From Prolixibacteraceae bacterium UBA1413 (GTDB lineage: Bacteria; Bacteroidota; Bacteroidia; Bacteroidales; Prolixibacteraceae), in the NCBI GenBank assembly GCA_002304925.1, contig DBPT01000032.1, positions 133,204 to 197,203 of the forward strand: DNA of 64,000 nucleotides, in the 5' to 3' direction. Made by a program: the position numbers and the translations under genes. Every line of letters starts with the position of its first letter. Position 1 is the stretch's first letter. Positions 8,291-19,300 of the stretch are shown one piece after another. The notes under the pieces were generated by a model that saw only the letters and a program-made list of their open reading frames with translations, ran no database searches and was not told the origin of the DNA.

Positions 8291-11200
8291 ATGAAAAGAA
8301 TAAAAAGTCTCCTTTTGCTTCTGCTGGCCATCTGTAGCTTTATGGAAGCATATCCCCAGGGAAAGGTTGTTATCAGGGGCAGGGTCTTAGACAGTTCGGA
8401 TAAGACAACCGTCATTGGGGCCAATATTGTCGAGTACGACAGTGATAATCGTGTGGTAGGGGGTACGATCACCAATGTGAACGGCGACTTTGTGCTGGAA
8501 ATGCGCAGTGCAAGCAATAAGGTGCTGGTGAGCGTGATCGGTTACAACTCGAAAGAGATCAAGCCTGATCCCTCGAAAACTATCATGGTGGAGATCGATC
8601 CTTCGGATGTGGAAATCGGGGAGGTGGTAGTGACCGCCCAGGCCACCACGTCGAACCGTCTGACCAACATCGACCAGCGCGACAATGCCACGGCCTCGGT
8701 GAAAATCGATCTCATGGAGATGACTGAGACCGGTTTGGTATCGGCTGCCGATGCCCTCCAGGGGAAAGTCTCGGGGTTGGATATCCTTAGTGCTTCGGGC
8801 GACCCGGGGTCAGGATCCTCCCTGGTCATCAGGGGGCTGAGTTCCATGGGAAACAGTCAGCCACTCATCGTCATTGACGGGGTGCCGCAGGACCGGGTAT
8901 CGCGCGATTTTGACCTGGCCTCGGCCGACCAGGAAGATATCAGTAACCTGATCAACATTGCTCTGCAGGACATCAAGTCCATCGAAGTCCTCAAGGATGC
9001 CGCCTCCACCGCCGTATACGGCTCCCGGGGGGCCGACGGGGTTCTCCTGATTGAAACCCACAAAGGGAGAATGGGAAAAGTACAGTTCGACTACCAGTAT
9101 AAGAATACGTTTAACATCCAGCCTCCGGCCATACCGATGCTGAACGGCGATGAATACATCATGCTTCAGCACGAAGAGTGGCACAATGCTTACGGGGTGT
9201 TCAACATGCCTCCGGAAATCGCCTACGACCGTGACTTCGCCGACTTTTACAACTATTCGGCCAACACCGACTGGATTGGGGCCATCACCCGTAACTCGAT
9301 GAATCATGACCACTATTTCAAGATTTCGGGAGGGGGACAACGTACCCGCTATTTTACTTCGCTGAGCTACCTCGATGAGGAGGGGACCACCCTGGGTACC
9401 GCCGCCCAACGCTTTTCGACCCGTATCAACCTCGATTATCACCTTTCCAGGAAGCTTCTCTTCACGGTCAATTTCAGCTTTATTTCCAACGCCATTGACG
9501 GAAATGTCACCCTTGGCGGAAACAATGTCCGTTCCATGGCCTATATCAAGGCCCCCAACATGAGTATCTGGGAACGGGACCAGTACGGAAACCTGACCGG
9601 GGAGTATTTCAATCCCATCAACAGTTACCAGGGAAGCGGCTCCTCCTATTTCAACCCCGTGGCTGTGGCCACCCTGGGCCGTAACGACAGGGTTGAGAAT
9701 TCCCTTGACAATACTTTCAGGTTGCGTTACACCATTAACAGCTGGCTGATTTTCAACGAAACGGTTTCTATCCAGTATACCGGAGCCAAGTCCAAGAATT
9801 TCCTGCCCTACAATGCGCTCGGGGCTGACTGGCTTGACTGGCAGATCAATAAAGCGGAAGAGAGCAACAACATCAATTCTTCGATCCAGACTGAGACGCA
9901 GTTGCTTTTCAACTCACCGTTCAAATCTTCAAAGCATGTGATTTCAGGGGCGGCCACCTGGTTTACCAACCAGTCGCAGTACGAATGGATGAACATCCAG
10001 AGTAACCGCACCCCCAGCACTGATATCCAGGATCCCGCCATCAATGCCCAGATCAACTGGATAGGAACTGGAATGGGAGAAGGCAGGGACATCGCTGCCA
10101 CCCTGAATATGAACTACAAATTTCTGGACCGTTACGGAATCACCACTAATGTGAGAGCTGATGCCAATGCTGCCTTTGGAGCTAACAACCGGTGGGGTAT
10201 ATTTTCAGGGGTTTCGGGATTCTGGCGTTTTTCCAGCGAACCCTGGCTGGAAACCCTGGAATGGCTGGGTGAAAGTAAGCTGAAAGCCAGCTGGGGCCTT
10301 TCCGGCCAGCAGCCTGGAGACCCCTATGCCCGGTTTGCTACCTATGTTTCTACCACCAACTATATCGATAATACGGCCGTTATTCCCAGCAATATCCAGT
10401 TGAATAACCTCAAATGGTCCAATACCACCTCAACAAATTACGGGATTGAGCTAAATTTGTTTGACGACCGGGTTTTCCTGCAGGCTGACATATACAAGAA
10501 ATTGACCACCGACATGCTCTTCAATAACTACAACATTCCCGGCAGTGCCGGTTTCACTTCCCTGCGGTTCCTCAACGGCGGAGAACTAGAAAACCGGGGA
10601 TGGGAGTTAATGGCCAACTGGAGAGTGTTCAGGACCAAAGATTTCTCCCTTTTCCTGGATTTCAACACCTCGCGCAATGTGAACACTTTCAACATGGTAC
10701 CCGAGAATTTCAATAAGGAGAGGAACACCTCCCTCACCAATGGGGCGTTTCCCCAATTGGTCAAAGAGGGTGAACCCATTGGCTCCTTCTACGGAATGCG
10801 TTATCTGGGGGTGTGGCCCAGCGATGAGGATGTGGTGGCACGGGATGCCAACGGCAATCCCCTGCTCGACGGGGAGGGCGAACCCATTCCGCTCACTTTT
10901 CAGGGATCCTATATATTTAAGGGGGGGGATGCCCGCTACGAAGATATCAACCATGACGGGGTCATTGACCTGAACGACGTGGTGTACATCGGTGACTCCA
11001 ATCCCGACTTTATCGGGGGGTTCGGAGCTTCCCTCAAGTACAGGGATTTTGACTTTTCCTTCGGATTCCATTACCGTCTGGGCTTTGACATCGTCAACCG
11101 GGTGGCCATCAATACCGAGGGGATGCTTAACCGGAACAACCAGAGCAAGGCGGTGCTCAGCCGCTGGCGTGTGCAGGGTCAGGATGATCCCGGAATGCTG

Positions 11201-11506
11201 CCCCGGGCTTACCTCAACCATCCTGCCAACAACCTAGGGTCTGACCGGTATGTGGAGAAGGGAGATTTTATGCGGCTCAACAATGTTAAGTTCGGATACC
11301 AACTGCCCCAGAAAACTTGCAGCCGCCTGGGTCTGCGCAGCCTGAACCTGGCTCTGAGCGCCCGTAAACTCTTTACCATTACCCAATACTCGGGGCAGGA
11401 TCCCGAGGTAGGCCAGAATGCCGCCGATCCTTTCTGGATAGGGGAAGACAATGCCAATACCCCTCCACCCAAAACATTTACTGTCAGCTTATTGGTCGGA
11501 TTCTAA
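8291..11506 (+). CDS. SusC-like TonB-dependent outer-membrane importer (SusC-1, cassette A)
   Basis: The 1,071-residue protein has a signal peptide (KSLLLLLLAICSFMEAYPQ), a carboxypeptidase-regulatory-like N-domain (~25-110, IRGRVLDSSDKTTVIGANI), a TonB plug (~130-260 with GDPGSGSSLVIRGLSSMGN and AASTAVYGSRGADGVLLIET) and a C-terminal beta-barrel ending in an aromatic residue (LLVGF). SusC proteins import oligosaccharides through the outer membrane, powered by TonB, with SusD as lid. There is no N-terminal STN domain, so it should not signal to an anti-sigma factor. It is followed 13 nt later by its SusD partner. The counterpart is at 56982-60203. Confidence 0.96.
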   Translation: MKRIKSLLLLLLAICSFMEAYPQGKVVIRGRVLDSSDKTTVIGANIVEYDSDNRVVGGTITNVNGDFVLEMRSASNKVLVSVIGYNSKEIKPDPSKTIMVEIDPSDVEIGEVVVTAQATTSNRLTNIDQRDNATASVKIDLMEMTETGLVSAADALQGKVSGLDILSASGDPGSGSSLVIRGLSSMGNSQPLIVIDGVPQDRVSRDFDLASADQEDISNLINIALQDIKSIEVLKDAASTAVYGSRGADGVLLIETHKGRMGKVQFDYQYKNTFNIQPPAIPMLNGDEYIMLQHEEWHNAYGVFNMPPEIAYDRDFADFYNYSANTDWIGAITRNSMNHDHYFKISGGGQRTRYFTSLSYLDEEGTTLGTAAQRFSTRINLDYHLSRKLLFTVNFSFISNAIDGNVTLGGNNVRSMAYIKAPNMSIWERDQYGNLTGEYFNPINSYQGSGSSYFNPVAVATLGRNDRVENSLDNTFRLRYTINSWLIFNETVSIQYTGAKSKNFLPYNALGADWLDWQINKAEESNNINSSIQTETQLLFNSPFKSSKHVISGAATWFTNQSQYEWMNIQSNRTPSTDIQDPAINAQINWIGTGMGEGRDIAATLNMNYKFLDRYGITTNVRADANAAFGANNRWGIFSGVSGFWRFSSEPWLETLEWLGESKLKASWGLSGQQPGDPYARFATYVSTTNYIDNTAVIPSNIQLNNLKWSNTTSTNYGIELNLFDDRVFLQADIYKKLTTDMLFNNYNIPGSAGFTSLRFLNGGELENRGWELMANWRVFRTKDFSLFLDFNTSRNVNTFNMVPENFNKERNTSLTNGAFPQLVKEGEPIGSFYGMRYLGVWPSDEDVVARDANGNPLLDGEGEPIPLTFQGSYIFKGGDARYEDINHDGVIDLNDVVYIGDSNPDFIGGFGASLKYRDFDFSFGFHYRLGFDIVNRVAINTEGMLNRNNQSKAVLSRWRVQGQDDPGMLPRAYLNHPANNLGSDRYVEKGDFMRLNNVKFGYQLPQKTCSRLGLRSLNLALSARKLFTITQYSGQDPEVGQNAADPFWIGEDNANTPPPKTFTVSLLVGF

Positions 11507-11519
11507 AAACAGGTGAAAA

Positions 11520-12989
11520 ATGAAAAGGAATATTAAATATAGCTTGATCCTCCTGGCGGTACTGGCCCAGGTATCCTGTAATAATTGGCTGGAACTGGAA
11601 CCCCCGAGCGGTCTTACCCGGGAAGAGTTCTGGCAGACCAAGGAGGATGTGGAAGCCATGTTGAGCGGGGCTTACAGCATCATGGCAAAAATGGACAATC
11701 TCTTTTTCCTCTACGGGGAAATCAGGGCCGATATGGTAATCGGCGACATAAACCAGGGAGATGACCAGAAGAAAATGGCCCAGAACAATATCTATCCTGA
11801 TAACGGCCTGGCAAACTGGAACAGGTTTTACCAGGTGATCAACTATTGCAACGAGATCATCAAGAATGCTCCCCTGGTGCAGGAGAGGGACAATACCTTT
11901 ACCGATTATCAGTTGAAGGGGTGGATGGCAGAGGCCTATTACCTGCGTTCGCTCACCTATTTTTACCTGGTGCGTATTTTCAAGGATGTTCCCCTGATCC
12001 TGGAGCCTTCAGAAACTGACGATACCGATTTTTACATTCCCAAGTCGGAGGAAGCGGTGGTGCTGGCCCAGATCACCAGGGACCTGGAGGAGAACCGCAA
12101 CTTCGCCATTGCCGACGGGTATTCTACCTTGGCTGAGAACAAGGGACGGGCTTCTAAGGCGGCCTTCGATGCCCTCCTGGCCGATATCGCTCTTTGGAAT
12201 TTCGATTACAACAAGGTGTTGGAGCATGTAAGCCGCATTGAGGCCAACGAGGATATCGTGCTGATGCCCAGCGGAAAATGGTTCGAACTCTACTATCCCG
12301 GAAATGCCCTGGAGAGCATTTTTGAATTTCAGTTCGATATGGGAAAAAACCAGAGCAACCAGCTCTACGGCCTTACCAACCGGAATTCCTATAATTATGA
12401 TCCCAGCCAGACGGCTCTGGAGATGTTTGCCCGTCTTTATGCCAAGGAACTGGTACGCGGAGAGGATGCTTCCATCAAACGATATGGTGACGATGATTAT
12501 ATCATCTGGAAATATGTGGGGAGCGCTCCCGACGGCAATACCATACGTACGGGAACTCTGCAAAACAGTGCGAACTGGATCGTCTACCGCCTTGCCGATG
12601 TGCTGCTGATGAAGGCCGAAGCCCTCTCCCAGTTGAACCGCTATGGGGAAGCCCTCGACATTATCAACCTGATCAGGGATCGCGCCAATGTGGGCTCCAT
12701 TGGCCTCCCCAATTCAGCCACGGCTTATGAGGATGCCATCCTCGAAGAGCGGGCCCTGGAACTTGCCTTCGAAGGAAAAAGGTGGTTTGACCTGCTCAGA
12801 ATGGGCCGCAGAAACAACTATGCCAGAAAAGAAACACTTATTGAGGTGATCGTACGCAACGTACCCTCCACACAGAAGAGAATCCAGGCCGTCAAACTCA
12901 CCAATCCCTTGGGCTGGTATATGCCGGTTCACGAAGATGAACTTGAGAGAAATAAAAATCTTGTTCAGAATCCTTATTACATCAATTAG
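11520..12989 (+). CDS. SusD/RagB-like nutrient-binding lipoprotein (SusD-1, cassette A)
   Basis: This is the lid of the SusC-1 importer and binds substrate at the cell surface. The 489-residue protein has a lipoprotein signal (LILLAVLAQVSC), the typical SusD opening NNWLELEPPSG, TPR-like helices in the N-terminal half, and the RagB C-terminal signature (EERALELAFEGKRWFDLLRMG at ~415-435, shortened here). Its start follows SusC-1 by 13 nt, and FAS1-2 follows by 2 nt, so translation is probably coupled. The counterpart is at 55475-56971. Confidence 0.95.
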   Translation: MKRNIKYSLILLAVLAQVSCNNWLELEPPSGLTREEFWQTKEDVEAMLSGAYSIMAKMDNLFFLYGEIRADMVIGDINQGDDQKKMAQNNIYPDNGLANWNRFYQVINYCNEIIKNAPLVQERDNTFTDYQLKGWMAEAYYLRSLTYFYLVRIFKDVPLILEPSETDDTDFYIPKSEEAVVLAQITRDLEENRNFAIADGYSTLAENKGRASKAAFDALLADIALWNFDYNKVLEHVSRIEANEDIVLMPSGKWFELYYPGNALESIFEFQFDMGKNQSNQLYGLTNRNSYNYDPSQTALEMFARLYAKELVRGEDASIKRYGDDDYIIWKYVGSAPDGNTIRTGTLQNSANWIVYRLADVLLMKAEALSQLNRYGEALDIINLIRDRANVGSIGLPNSATAYEDAILEERALELAFEGKRWFDLLRMGRRNNYARKETLIEVIVRNVPSTQKRIQAVKLTNPLGWYMPVHEDELERNKNLVQNPYYIN

Positions 12990-12991
12990 CC

Positions 12992-14575
12992 ATGAAAAAA
13001 AGTAGTCTCCTTTTAGTCCTCATCGCTACACTTCTCTTTCAGTGGTCCTGCAAGGAAGAAGAACATCCGAGCCCGGAGTTTAAGGACATGATCAAAATGA
13101 CCATCTACGATTATTTGGTGCAAAAAAAGGATACCTTTTCCAGTTTCCTGGCTATCATGGAAAAAGGCGGGCTTGACATGACCATGAGCGCATTCAACCC
13201 CAATGCCACGGATGGTAAATTTCAGTATACCCTTTTTCTCCCCACCAACGAAGCCATCGACAAGTTCATCAATGAGCATCCCCAGTACAACTCCCTCAAC
13301 GAGCTTCTCAACGATGAGGTGTATGTCACGGCCCTGAGCCGTTATCACGTGCTGAACATGGGGATCATTACCAATGACTTTCCCTTTGGCGCCCTTCCCG
13401 AGCTGACCCTTTCAGGAGACCAGCTCACCGTGAGCTTCATCATAGAACCCGACACTTCCTATTATAAAATTAACAACCAGGCGGCGATCATTCTCCCCAA
13501 CATAGAAGCTTCGAACGGTTATGTTCATGTGATGGAGACCATGCTAACGCCGGTGACCTTCACCACCTATGGGTGGCTGGCCCAAAACCCGGGCTATTCC
13601 ATCTTCAAAGCAGCTCTCGACGCCACCGGGCTCAAGGATACCCTTAACATCAATCTGAAAACAGATACCCGTAGATTGCGGCCTCACACCCTGCTGGTCG
13701 AACATGACTCCATCTTTCACCGGCGGAATATCCGTTCCTTCCAGGACCTGGCCAACCAAATCAGCCCCGGTAACATCAATTATGCCAGCAAGTCCAACCT
13801 TCTTTACAATTTCATGGCTTACCATATTCTGGAGGGAAGCCTGTTCCTCGACGATTTTGAAGGGGTGGCCTCCAATTACAACACTTATTCCGACATTCCC
13901 CTCTCGGTGAACGGGATGGGAATTGACATTGCCATCAACAAAGGGCGGATGGTGTTTGATTCCATTTTCCATGCCAATGGTGATACCACCCTGATTGATT
14001 ATGTGGGGGTGTTGTACGACGCCAGCAACATGATCACTCAGTCGGGCTCGGTCCATTTCATCAATCAGATCATGCGCCAGTTTTCCCCGGCTCCCGCCAT
14101 CCGCAACTACGAATTCTGGGAGGAGTCCCTGTTCAGTGAGTTGCGCCGAGAACCAGGTAGTTACGAGATTAAAGATCCCTCCCTGCTGAGCAGGATTGAG
14201 TGGAGCGGCGCTGACCTGTTCTTTGTGAAGTCGGAAGACACCAATTATCCGGCCTGGAACCAGGATTATCTTTTCCTGAACGGCGATTTTACGATTTCGT
14301 ACACAATGCCCAAAATCATCCAGGGAAAATACAAGGTCTTCCTGGGAGCACACGCTTTTAGTCAAGACAATGCCCTGGTTGAGATTTTTCTCGATAACAA
14401 AAAGATTGGAGGATTGGTAGACCTCACTACCGGGGGAAACTCCTCCTATCCTTATGGCCGCAAAGAAATCGGAACCGTCGAATTCCAAAGATACGAAGAC
14501 CATACCATCAGAGTCGTCTCCCTGATTCCGGGGGCATTCATGTGGGATTATGTAAGATTTGAACCCGTAAAATAA
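12992..14575 (+). CDS. FAS1 lipoprotein with C-terminal beta-sandwich (FAS1-2, cassette A)
   Basis: The 527-residue protein has a lipoprotein signal ending FQWSC. It contains two fasciclin-like units, ~40-185 (YTLFLPTNEAIDKFI, then VHVMETML) and ~200-370 (AYHILEGSLF, then GSVHFINQIM). The last ~130 residues look like a jelly-roll (GKYKVFLGAHAF ... MWDYVRFEPVK); that ending is common in carbohydrate-binding beta-sandwich modules. A glycan-binding surface role is inferred. It starts 2 nt after SusD-1 and ends 8 nt before FAS1-3. The counterpart is at 53894-55471. Confidence 0.82.
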   Translation: MKKSSLLLVLIATLLFQWSCKEEEHPSPEFKDMIKMTIYDYLVQKKDTFSSFLAIMEKGGLDMTMSAFNPNATDGKFQYTLFLPTNEAIDKFINEHPQYNSLNELLNDEVYVTALSRYHVLNMGIITNDFPFGALPELTLSGDQLTVSFIIEPDTSYYKINNQAAIILPNIEASNGYVHVMETMLTPVTFTTYGWLAQNPGYSIFKAALDATGLKDTLNINLKTDTRRLRPHTLLVEHDSIFHRRNIRSFQDLANQISPGNINYASKSNLLYNFMAYHILEGSLFLDDFEGVASNYNTYSDIPLSVNGMGIDIAINKGRMVFDSIFHANGDTTLIDYVGVLYDASNMITQSGSVHFINQIMRQFSPAPAIRNYEFWEESLFSELRREPGSYEIKDPSLLSRIEWSGADLFFVKSEDTNYPAWNQDYLFLNGDFTISYTMPKIIQGKYKVFLGAHAFSQDNALVEIFLDNKKIGGLVDLTTGGNSSYPYGRKEIGTVEFQRYEDHTIRVVSLIPGAFMWDYVRFEPVK

Positions 14576-14583
14576 TTAAGAAA

Positions 14584-16116
14584 ATGAAAAATATTCCCGG
14601 TTTCATCATTCTGATCATCCTCCTGATCGCCGGAGGCTGCTCTGATATTTGGGACAAGCATTACAATGAGGTGCCGGAGACCACTGACCAGGATATCTGG
14701 GATGTCCTTGAGAAGGATCAGGAGGTTTCCCTTTTTGTGAACGCGCTGAAGGAGTTCAAGTATGATACCATCTTTAAGTCGGTGAAGGTTTATACCTACT
14801 TTATTCCGACCAACCAGGCTATCAATCAATTCCTGGCGGAGCATCCCATAACCAAAGCGGTGCTGGATTATCATATTGTCACCCATTTTATCCAGGCGAA
14901 CAGCATAGCAGAGAAGCGGCGGGTGCAGACCTTGGCCCTGAAACTGGCCTTGTTTGAAAGGAAAGGCGGCAATTCGACTTATGACGGCATTCCCCTGGGT
15001 TTTGAAAGTCCCCTTTACCGGAACGGCAAGTATTACAAAATGGAACAGGTGGCCATGCCCAAGCCAACTTTTTATGAGTATTATGTCGAAAACAACCCCC
15101 TGCTCAAGAATTACATCGACAGCCGCGACAGTGTCGTGCTTGACCGCGAGAAAAGCCGGCCTATCGGATTCAACGAACAAGGGATGACCATCTATGATAC
15201 GGTAGCCGTTACGCTCAATAATTTTGAGATCAAGTATTTCCCTGTCAAACAGGAGTTGCGCAACATTACGGGGACCATCGTTTTTCCGAGGAAGGAAAAA
15301 TATGAGGACGCCCTTACGGTGATGGCCCAGAAACTGGGAGGAAATTACCAAACCCACGAAGACATTCCCGTGGCCTGGCAGAACGAGATTCTGATCCCCT
15401 ATCTTCTGGAGAAGGGGGTTTTCCTGAACATGCTCGATGAAGAGGAGTTTGTAAAGCCTGCCTGGAAGGATACCCTGAAGCTGCTCAACATTCTGGGTGA
15501 CAGCGTGGCGATCGATTATACGCCGGTCGACCGGGCGATATGCAGCAACGGTATCGCATACGATTATGAGAGTTTTGTCATTTCCGACTCTCTCTTTTCG
15601 GGAAGGAGCCGCTTCGAAGGCGAATGGCTGATTCGTGAAGTGGGGGTCAACAAATTTACCTGGAGGGACAGCGTTAAACTGGTCAGCGACCAGTCCTTCG
15701 CCCCCCTGCGTCAGTATATTCCCGGTGCCTCGAAAGACTCCATTCTCAGCGTTTCTTTCAACAAGGGATATAACCAGCGGTTTATCGTGGAGTTCAAGAC
15801 CCGCAACCTCTTCCCGCGCAAGTACAGGGTAGTGGTCCGCACCCAGATGGATATCGGCGGGAAATACGACATCTATACCAACAACAAGTTGGCCAGGAGC
15901 TTTGATTTTTACGATTATGTCAGATACAGGGGGGTTCTTCCCAGTGTTCAGACCCCCATCCGTTTTGCCCAGGAAGGGCGCTTTAACCGGTTTGACTTCT
16001 GGATGGAAAACCAAACCGAATATGGCCAGGCGGTCCTCAGATTCGAATACAAGGGGCCGTCGAGCGTGACCGGGAACGGGTTGGTCATCGACTATATTGA
16101 GTTTATTCCCTATTAA
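14584..16116 (+). CDS. FAS1-related lipoprotein (FAS1-3, cassette A)
   Basis: The 510-residue protein has a lipoprotein signal (FIILIILLIAGGC). A recognisable fasciclin unit is at ~40-160 (YTYFIPTNQAINQFL, VLDYHIV), and a more diverged one may follow at ~165-330 (ENNPLLKNYIDSRDS, IPYLLEKGVFLNML). The C-terminal ~170 residues form a predicted beta-sandwich ending LVIDYIEFIPY, like the tail of FAS1-2 and of many carbohydrate-binding modules. It is part of the cassette A operon. The downstream gap to SusC-2 is unusually long at 279 nt, against 35 nt in cassette B. The counterpart is at 52345-53892. Confidence 0.78.
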   Translation: MKNIPGFIILIILLIAGGCSDIWDKHYNEVPETTDQDIWDVLEKDQEVSLFVNALKEFKYDTIFKSVKVYTYFIPTNQAINQFLAEHPITKAVLDYHIVTHFIQANSIAEKRRVQTLALKLALFERKGGNSTYDGIPLGFESPLYRNGKYYKMEQVAMPKPTFYEYYVENNPLLKNYIDSRDSVVLDREKSRPIGFNEQGMTIYDTVAVTLNNFEIKYFPVKQELRNITGTIVFPRKEKYEDALTVMAQKLGGNYQTHEDIPVAWQNEILIPYLLEKGVFLNMLDEEEFVKPAWKDTLKLLNILGDSVAIDYTPVDRAICSNGIAYDYESFVISDSLFSGRSRFEGEWLIREVGVNKFTWRDSVKLVSDQSFAPLRQYIPGASKDSILSVSFNKGYNQRFIVEFKTRNLFPRKYRVVVRTQMDIGGKYDIYTNNKLARSFDFYDYVRYRGVLPSVQTPIRFAQEGRFNRFDFWMENQTEYGQAVLRFEYKGPSSVTGNGLVIDYIEFIPY

Positions 16117-16241
16117 AACCTTGCCAGGATGAAAAACCGATTTCCACAGCCGGGCGAGAGCCACTCCGGTACCCCAAGGGAGAACCGGAATCTGTCACAT
16201 GCAAAAATCATCACCGGAAACTTGAATTCTGGCGAGCGCAT

Positions 16242-16330
16242 TTCCCGTCGGCTCTGCTGCGGGGATAGCGAGCAAAACACCAAAGAAGTCCTTGACGGAA
16301 TCGAATTCCTCGCTGGCTCTGCCGCGAGGA
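16242..16330 (+). repeat. Twin hairpins with a shared loop in the SusC-2 leader (REP-like)
   Basis: Two 24-nt stem-loops are 65 nt apart: TTCCCG/CGGGGA (16242-16247/16260-16265) and TCCTCGC/GCGAGGA (16307-16313/16324-16330). Both loops contain GGCTCTGC, and the stems differ partly by compensating changes (TTCCCG against TCCTCG). Aligned, 17 of 24 positions agree. This resembles paired REP/REPIN-type palindromes. The equivalent junction in cassette B lacks them. Confidence 0.45.
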
Positions 16331-16395
16331 GTTTCAATATCCATGGTCAGCCCTGCCAGGCCGGCCGTGCAACTCCTTTTCAATATCAGAACATT

Positions 16396-19300
16396 ATGAA
16401 GAATAAACATTCTGTCAGAGTAAGCGTGGTTTTGCTGCTGTTGTTTTCCCTGTTTGTCAGGACGGGTCTGCAGGCGCAGGATTCGATCAAGGTTACCGGG
16501 GTGGTGGTCAACGGAGACAATACCCCCCTGGCCGGAGTTTCCATAGGGGTGGAAGGATCCTTTGAACTTCCCGTGGTGACTGATGAAAAGGGTCGTTTCA
16601 GCGTGGTCTCCCCCTCGGGCAGTCATTGGCTGATCGTCTCCCCCCATACCGGTTATAAAGACAAGCGGGTGTACCTGAATAACATGCGGGAGCTGAAAAT
16701 TTATCTCACTCCGCTGGATATGGTTTCGGGAGACGACGGGATCAATTATCTGGTAGGATCGTTACCCCGCAGAAACATGATCGGGGCCTTTTCTACCCTT
16801 TCCACTTCTGACATCAGGCACACTCCGGCCATGTCGGTCGATCAGTTCATGCAGGGGCTCACTCCCGGGATGCACGTCACCAACCGATCCGGGGATCCAG
16901 GCAGCGGGGCCGTAACTCTGCTGCGGGGGACCAACTCCCTGAATACTACCAGCCAGCCCTTATTTATCGTCGATGGGATTCCGATGACTCCTCCCGGCAC
17001 CTTCAGTTCCAAACTCGATGGGTACAGGTACAATCCCCTATTGGGTATCAATGTCATGGACATCTCCAAAACCACCATTATCAGGGACCCTGCCGTGACA
17101 GCCGCCTATGGCTCGAAAGCTTCCAACGGCCTGATCATCATCGAAACCCTTGACCCCAGTGCCACGGAAACTACTATCGATGTGGACCTGCGCACCGGCG
17201 TCTCCCTTGCCCCTGCCAACCTGATCCCCCAGATGAATGCCGCTCAGCATAAAACCCTTGTCAATGAGGTTCTTTACTCTTCGGGTTTGCTCGATGAAAG
17301 AATCAGGTATCTCTACCCCAACCTCTTCATCCAATCAGACCATGAGGATTACATCGACTACCAACATGATACGAAATGGCAGGAGATGATTTTTAACAAT
17401 TCCATGTTCACCAATTTCAACGTGATGGTCAAAGGGGGCGACGAAATTGCCCGCTATGGTCTCTCCTTCGGGTACAACGACAACAAGGGAATTATTAAGG
17501 AGACCGGAAATAACGGCTATAACCTGCGTTTTGTCAGTCTTCTGAACATCTTTACCTGGCTCAGGATGAATGCCTCTGTGTCACTCAACTACAATATCGC
17601 CCGGATGAAAGAGTCGGCCATCGTGCGTCAGACTAGTCCTATTCTTACGGCCCTGGCCAAGTCCCCCATGCTCAATCCCTACCAGTATGATAATGAAGGT
17701 AAGGAACTCACCCTGCTTGCTGATGTCGAAGAACTGGGAGTCAGCAATCCTCTGGCCGTCATCAATAATTACGAAGCCAAAAATACCAACTACAATTTTA
17801 TCTCTACCCTGGGTTTTGAAGCCACTCTCAGAAAGAACCTGCTGCTTTCGACCATGTTCGGTCTAACCTTTAATGTGCTTAAGGAGCAGATCTTCATGCC
17901 CAACAGGGGGATGGAGCATTATTACAACTTCGAGGCCATCAACGTGGCGAAGGCTTCCAACAACAGCATTACAGCCTTAAACAACCACACCTACCTTAAG
18001 TACAACCAGAGTTTCGGGAACGACCACCAGTTCTCCTCCGTCACCGGTATTAACATCATGAGTAATAATTATGAATTTGACTGGGGTCTGACCAAGAATG
18101 CCCATGAGAATGACCAGTACCGGATGTTGCAGGAGGGCACCGACAATCTCCGGGAGATCGGCGGCGAAAACCGGTTGTGGACCTGGGCTTCCCTGCTTGA
18201 GAGCCTGGTGTATACCTACAAGGACCGTTATATCGCCACGGCGAGCGTTTCCCTGGACGGCACCTCCAGGATCGGGAAGGATGCCGCCAAGACCTTGAAA
18301 ATTGGCGGGGTTCCCTTTGGGTTCTTCTATTCGGGCGGACTGGCCTGGCGGGTATCCAGTGAGCCGTTCCTGCGCAATCTCTCCTGGCTGGAGGAATTGA
18401 AACTCAGGGCTTCTTACGGGATCAGCGGAAACGACGATGTGGGGGAAGCCAATGCCACACGCTACTACAATTCTATAAAGTTCAGAGAGACCGTCGGGCT
18501 CTTTCCTGCTACCTATCCCAATGAAACCTTGAGCTACGAACGTGTCGGCCAGCTCAACGGGGGTATCGATCTTTCCCTCTGGGGCAACCGTTGGATGGTC
18601 AGCGCTGACTATTTTAATTCGGTCACCTCCGACATGTTGATCTACACGCCCATTTCCTCCTACCTGGGATATGGTTACCGTCCTGAAAACGGGGGTAAGA
18701 TGGAGAACAAGGGATGGGAGGTTGCCACGAACGCACGCATTGTCGACCGTCCTGCTTTCAAGTGGGATGTGCATTTTACGCTTTCACACGTGAAGAACTG
18801 CATCACTGAGATCAAGGGAGACAAACTGGTCTCCGATATTCCCGGTGGGCAGATCGTCAACATGAAGGGATCTTCTGCCAATGAGTTTTACGGCTATATT
18901 TTCGAAGGTGTTTTTGCCACTACCGCGGAAGCCCTGGCTTCCGGACTGGTCAATAACCGGAACATGGCCTACGTGGGAGGAGACGTCCGTTTCAGGGATA
19001 TTTCAGGGCCCGAAGGCGTTCCCGACCGGGTGATCAACGAATACGACAAAACCTCTATCGGTTCTTCCCTGCCCGAGTATTTCGGGGGAATTTCCACCAC
19101 CCTCACCTGGAAGCGGTGGGCGCTCACTCCGTTTGTGCAGTTTGTGTCGGGGAATGAGGTCTTTAATTATGTGCGTTATGAGAATGAAAAGATGAGCGGC
19201 CTGGAAAACCAGAGTACCCATGTGCTGAACCGTTGGCAGTATGAGGGACAACAAACCTCGGTTCCCCGGGCCCTCTGGGATGACCCCATCGGAAATTCCG

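Noticed and set aside
14548..16164. Long minus-strand open frame (538 codons) opposite FAS1-3, and similar ones at 23213-24181, 33775-35133 and 57177-58205
   Set aside because: They lie entirely antisense to clear genes with signal peptides and family motifs. Low stop density on the opposite strand of GC-balanced coding sequence explains them.
16129..16395. N-terminal extension of SusC-2 from ATG 16129
   Set aside because: The 89 residues are not protein-like, span the twin hairpins and precede a perfect signal peptide starting at 16396. A real upstream start is not excluded.
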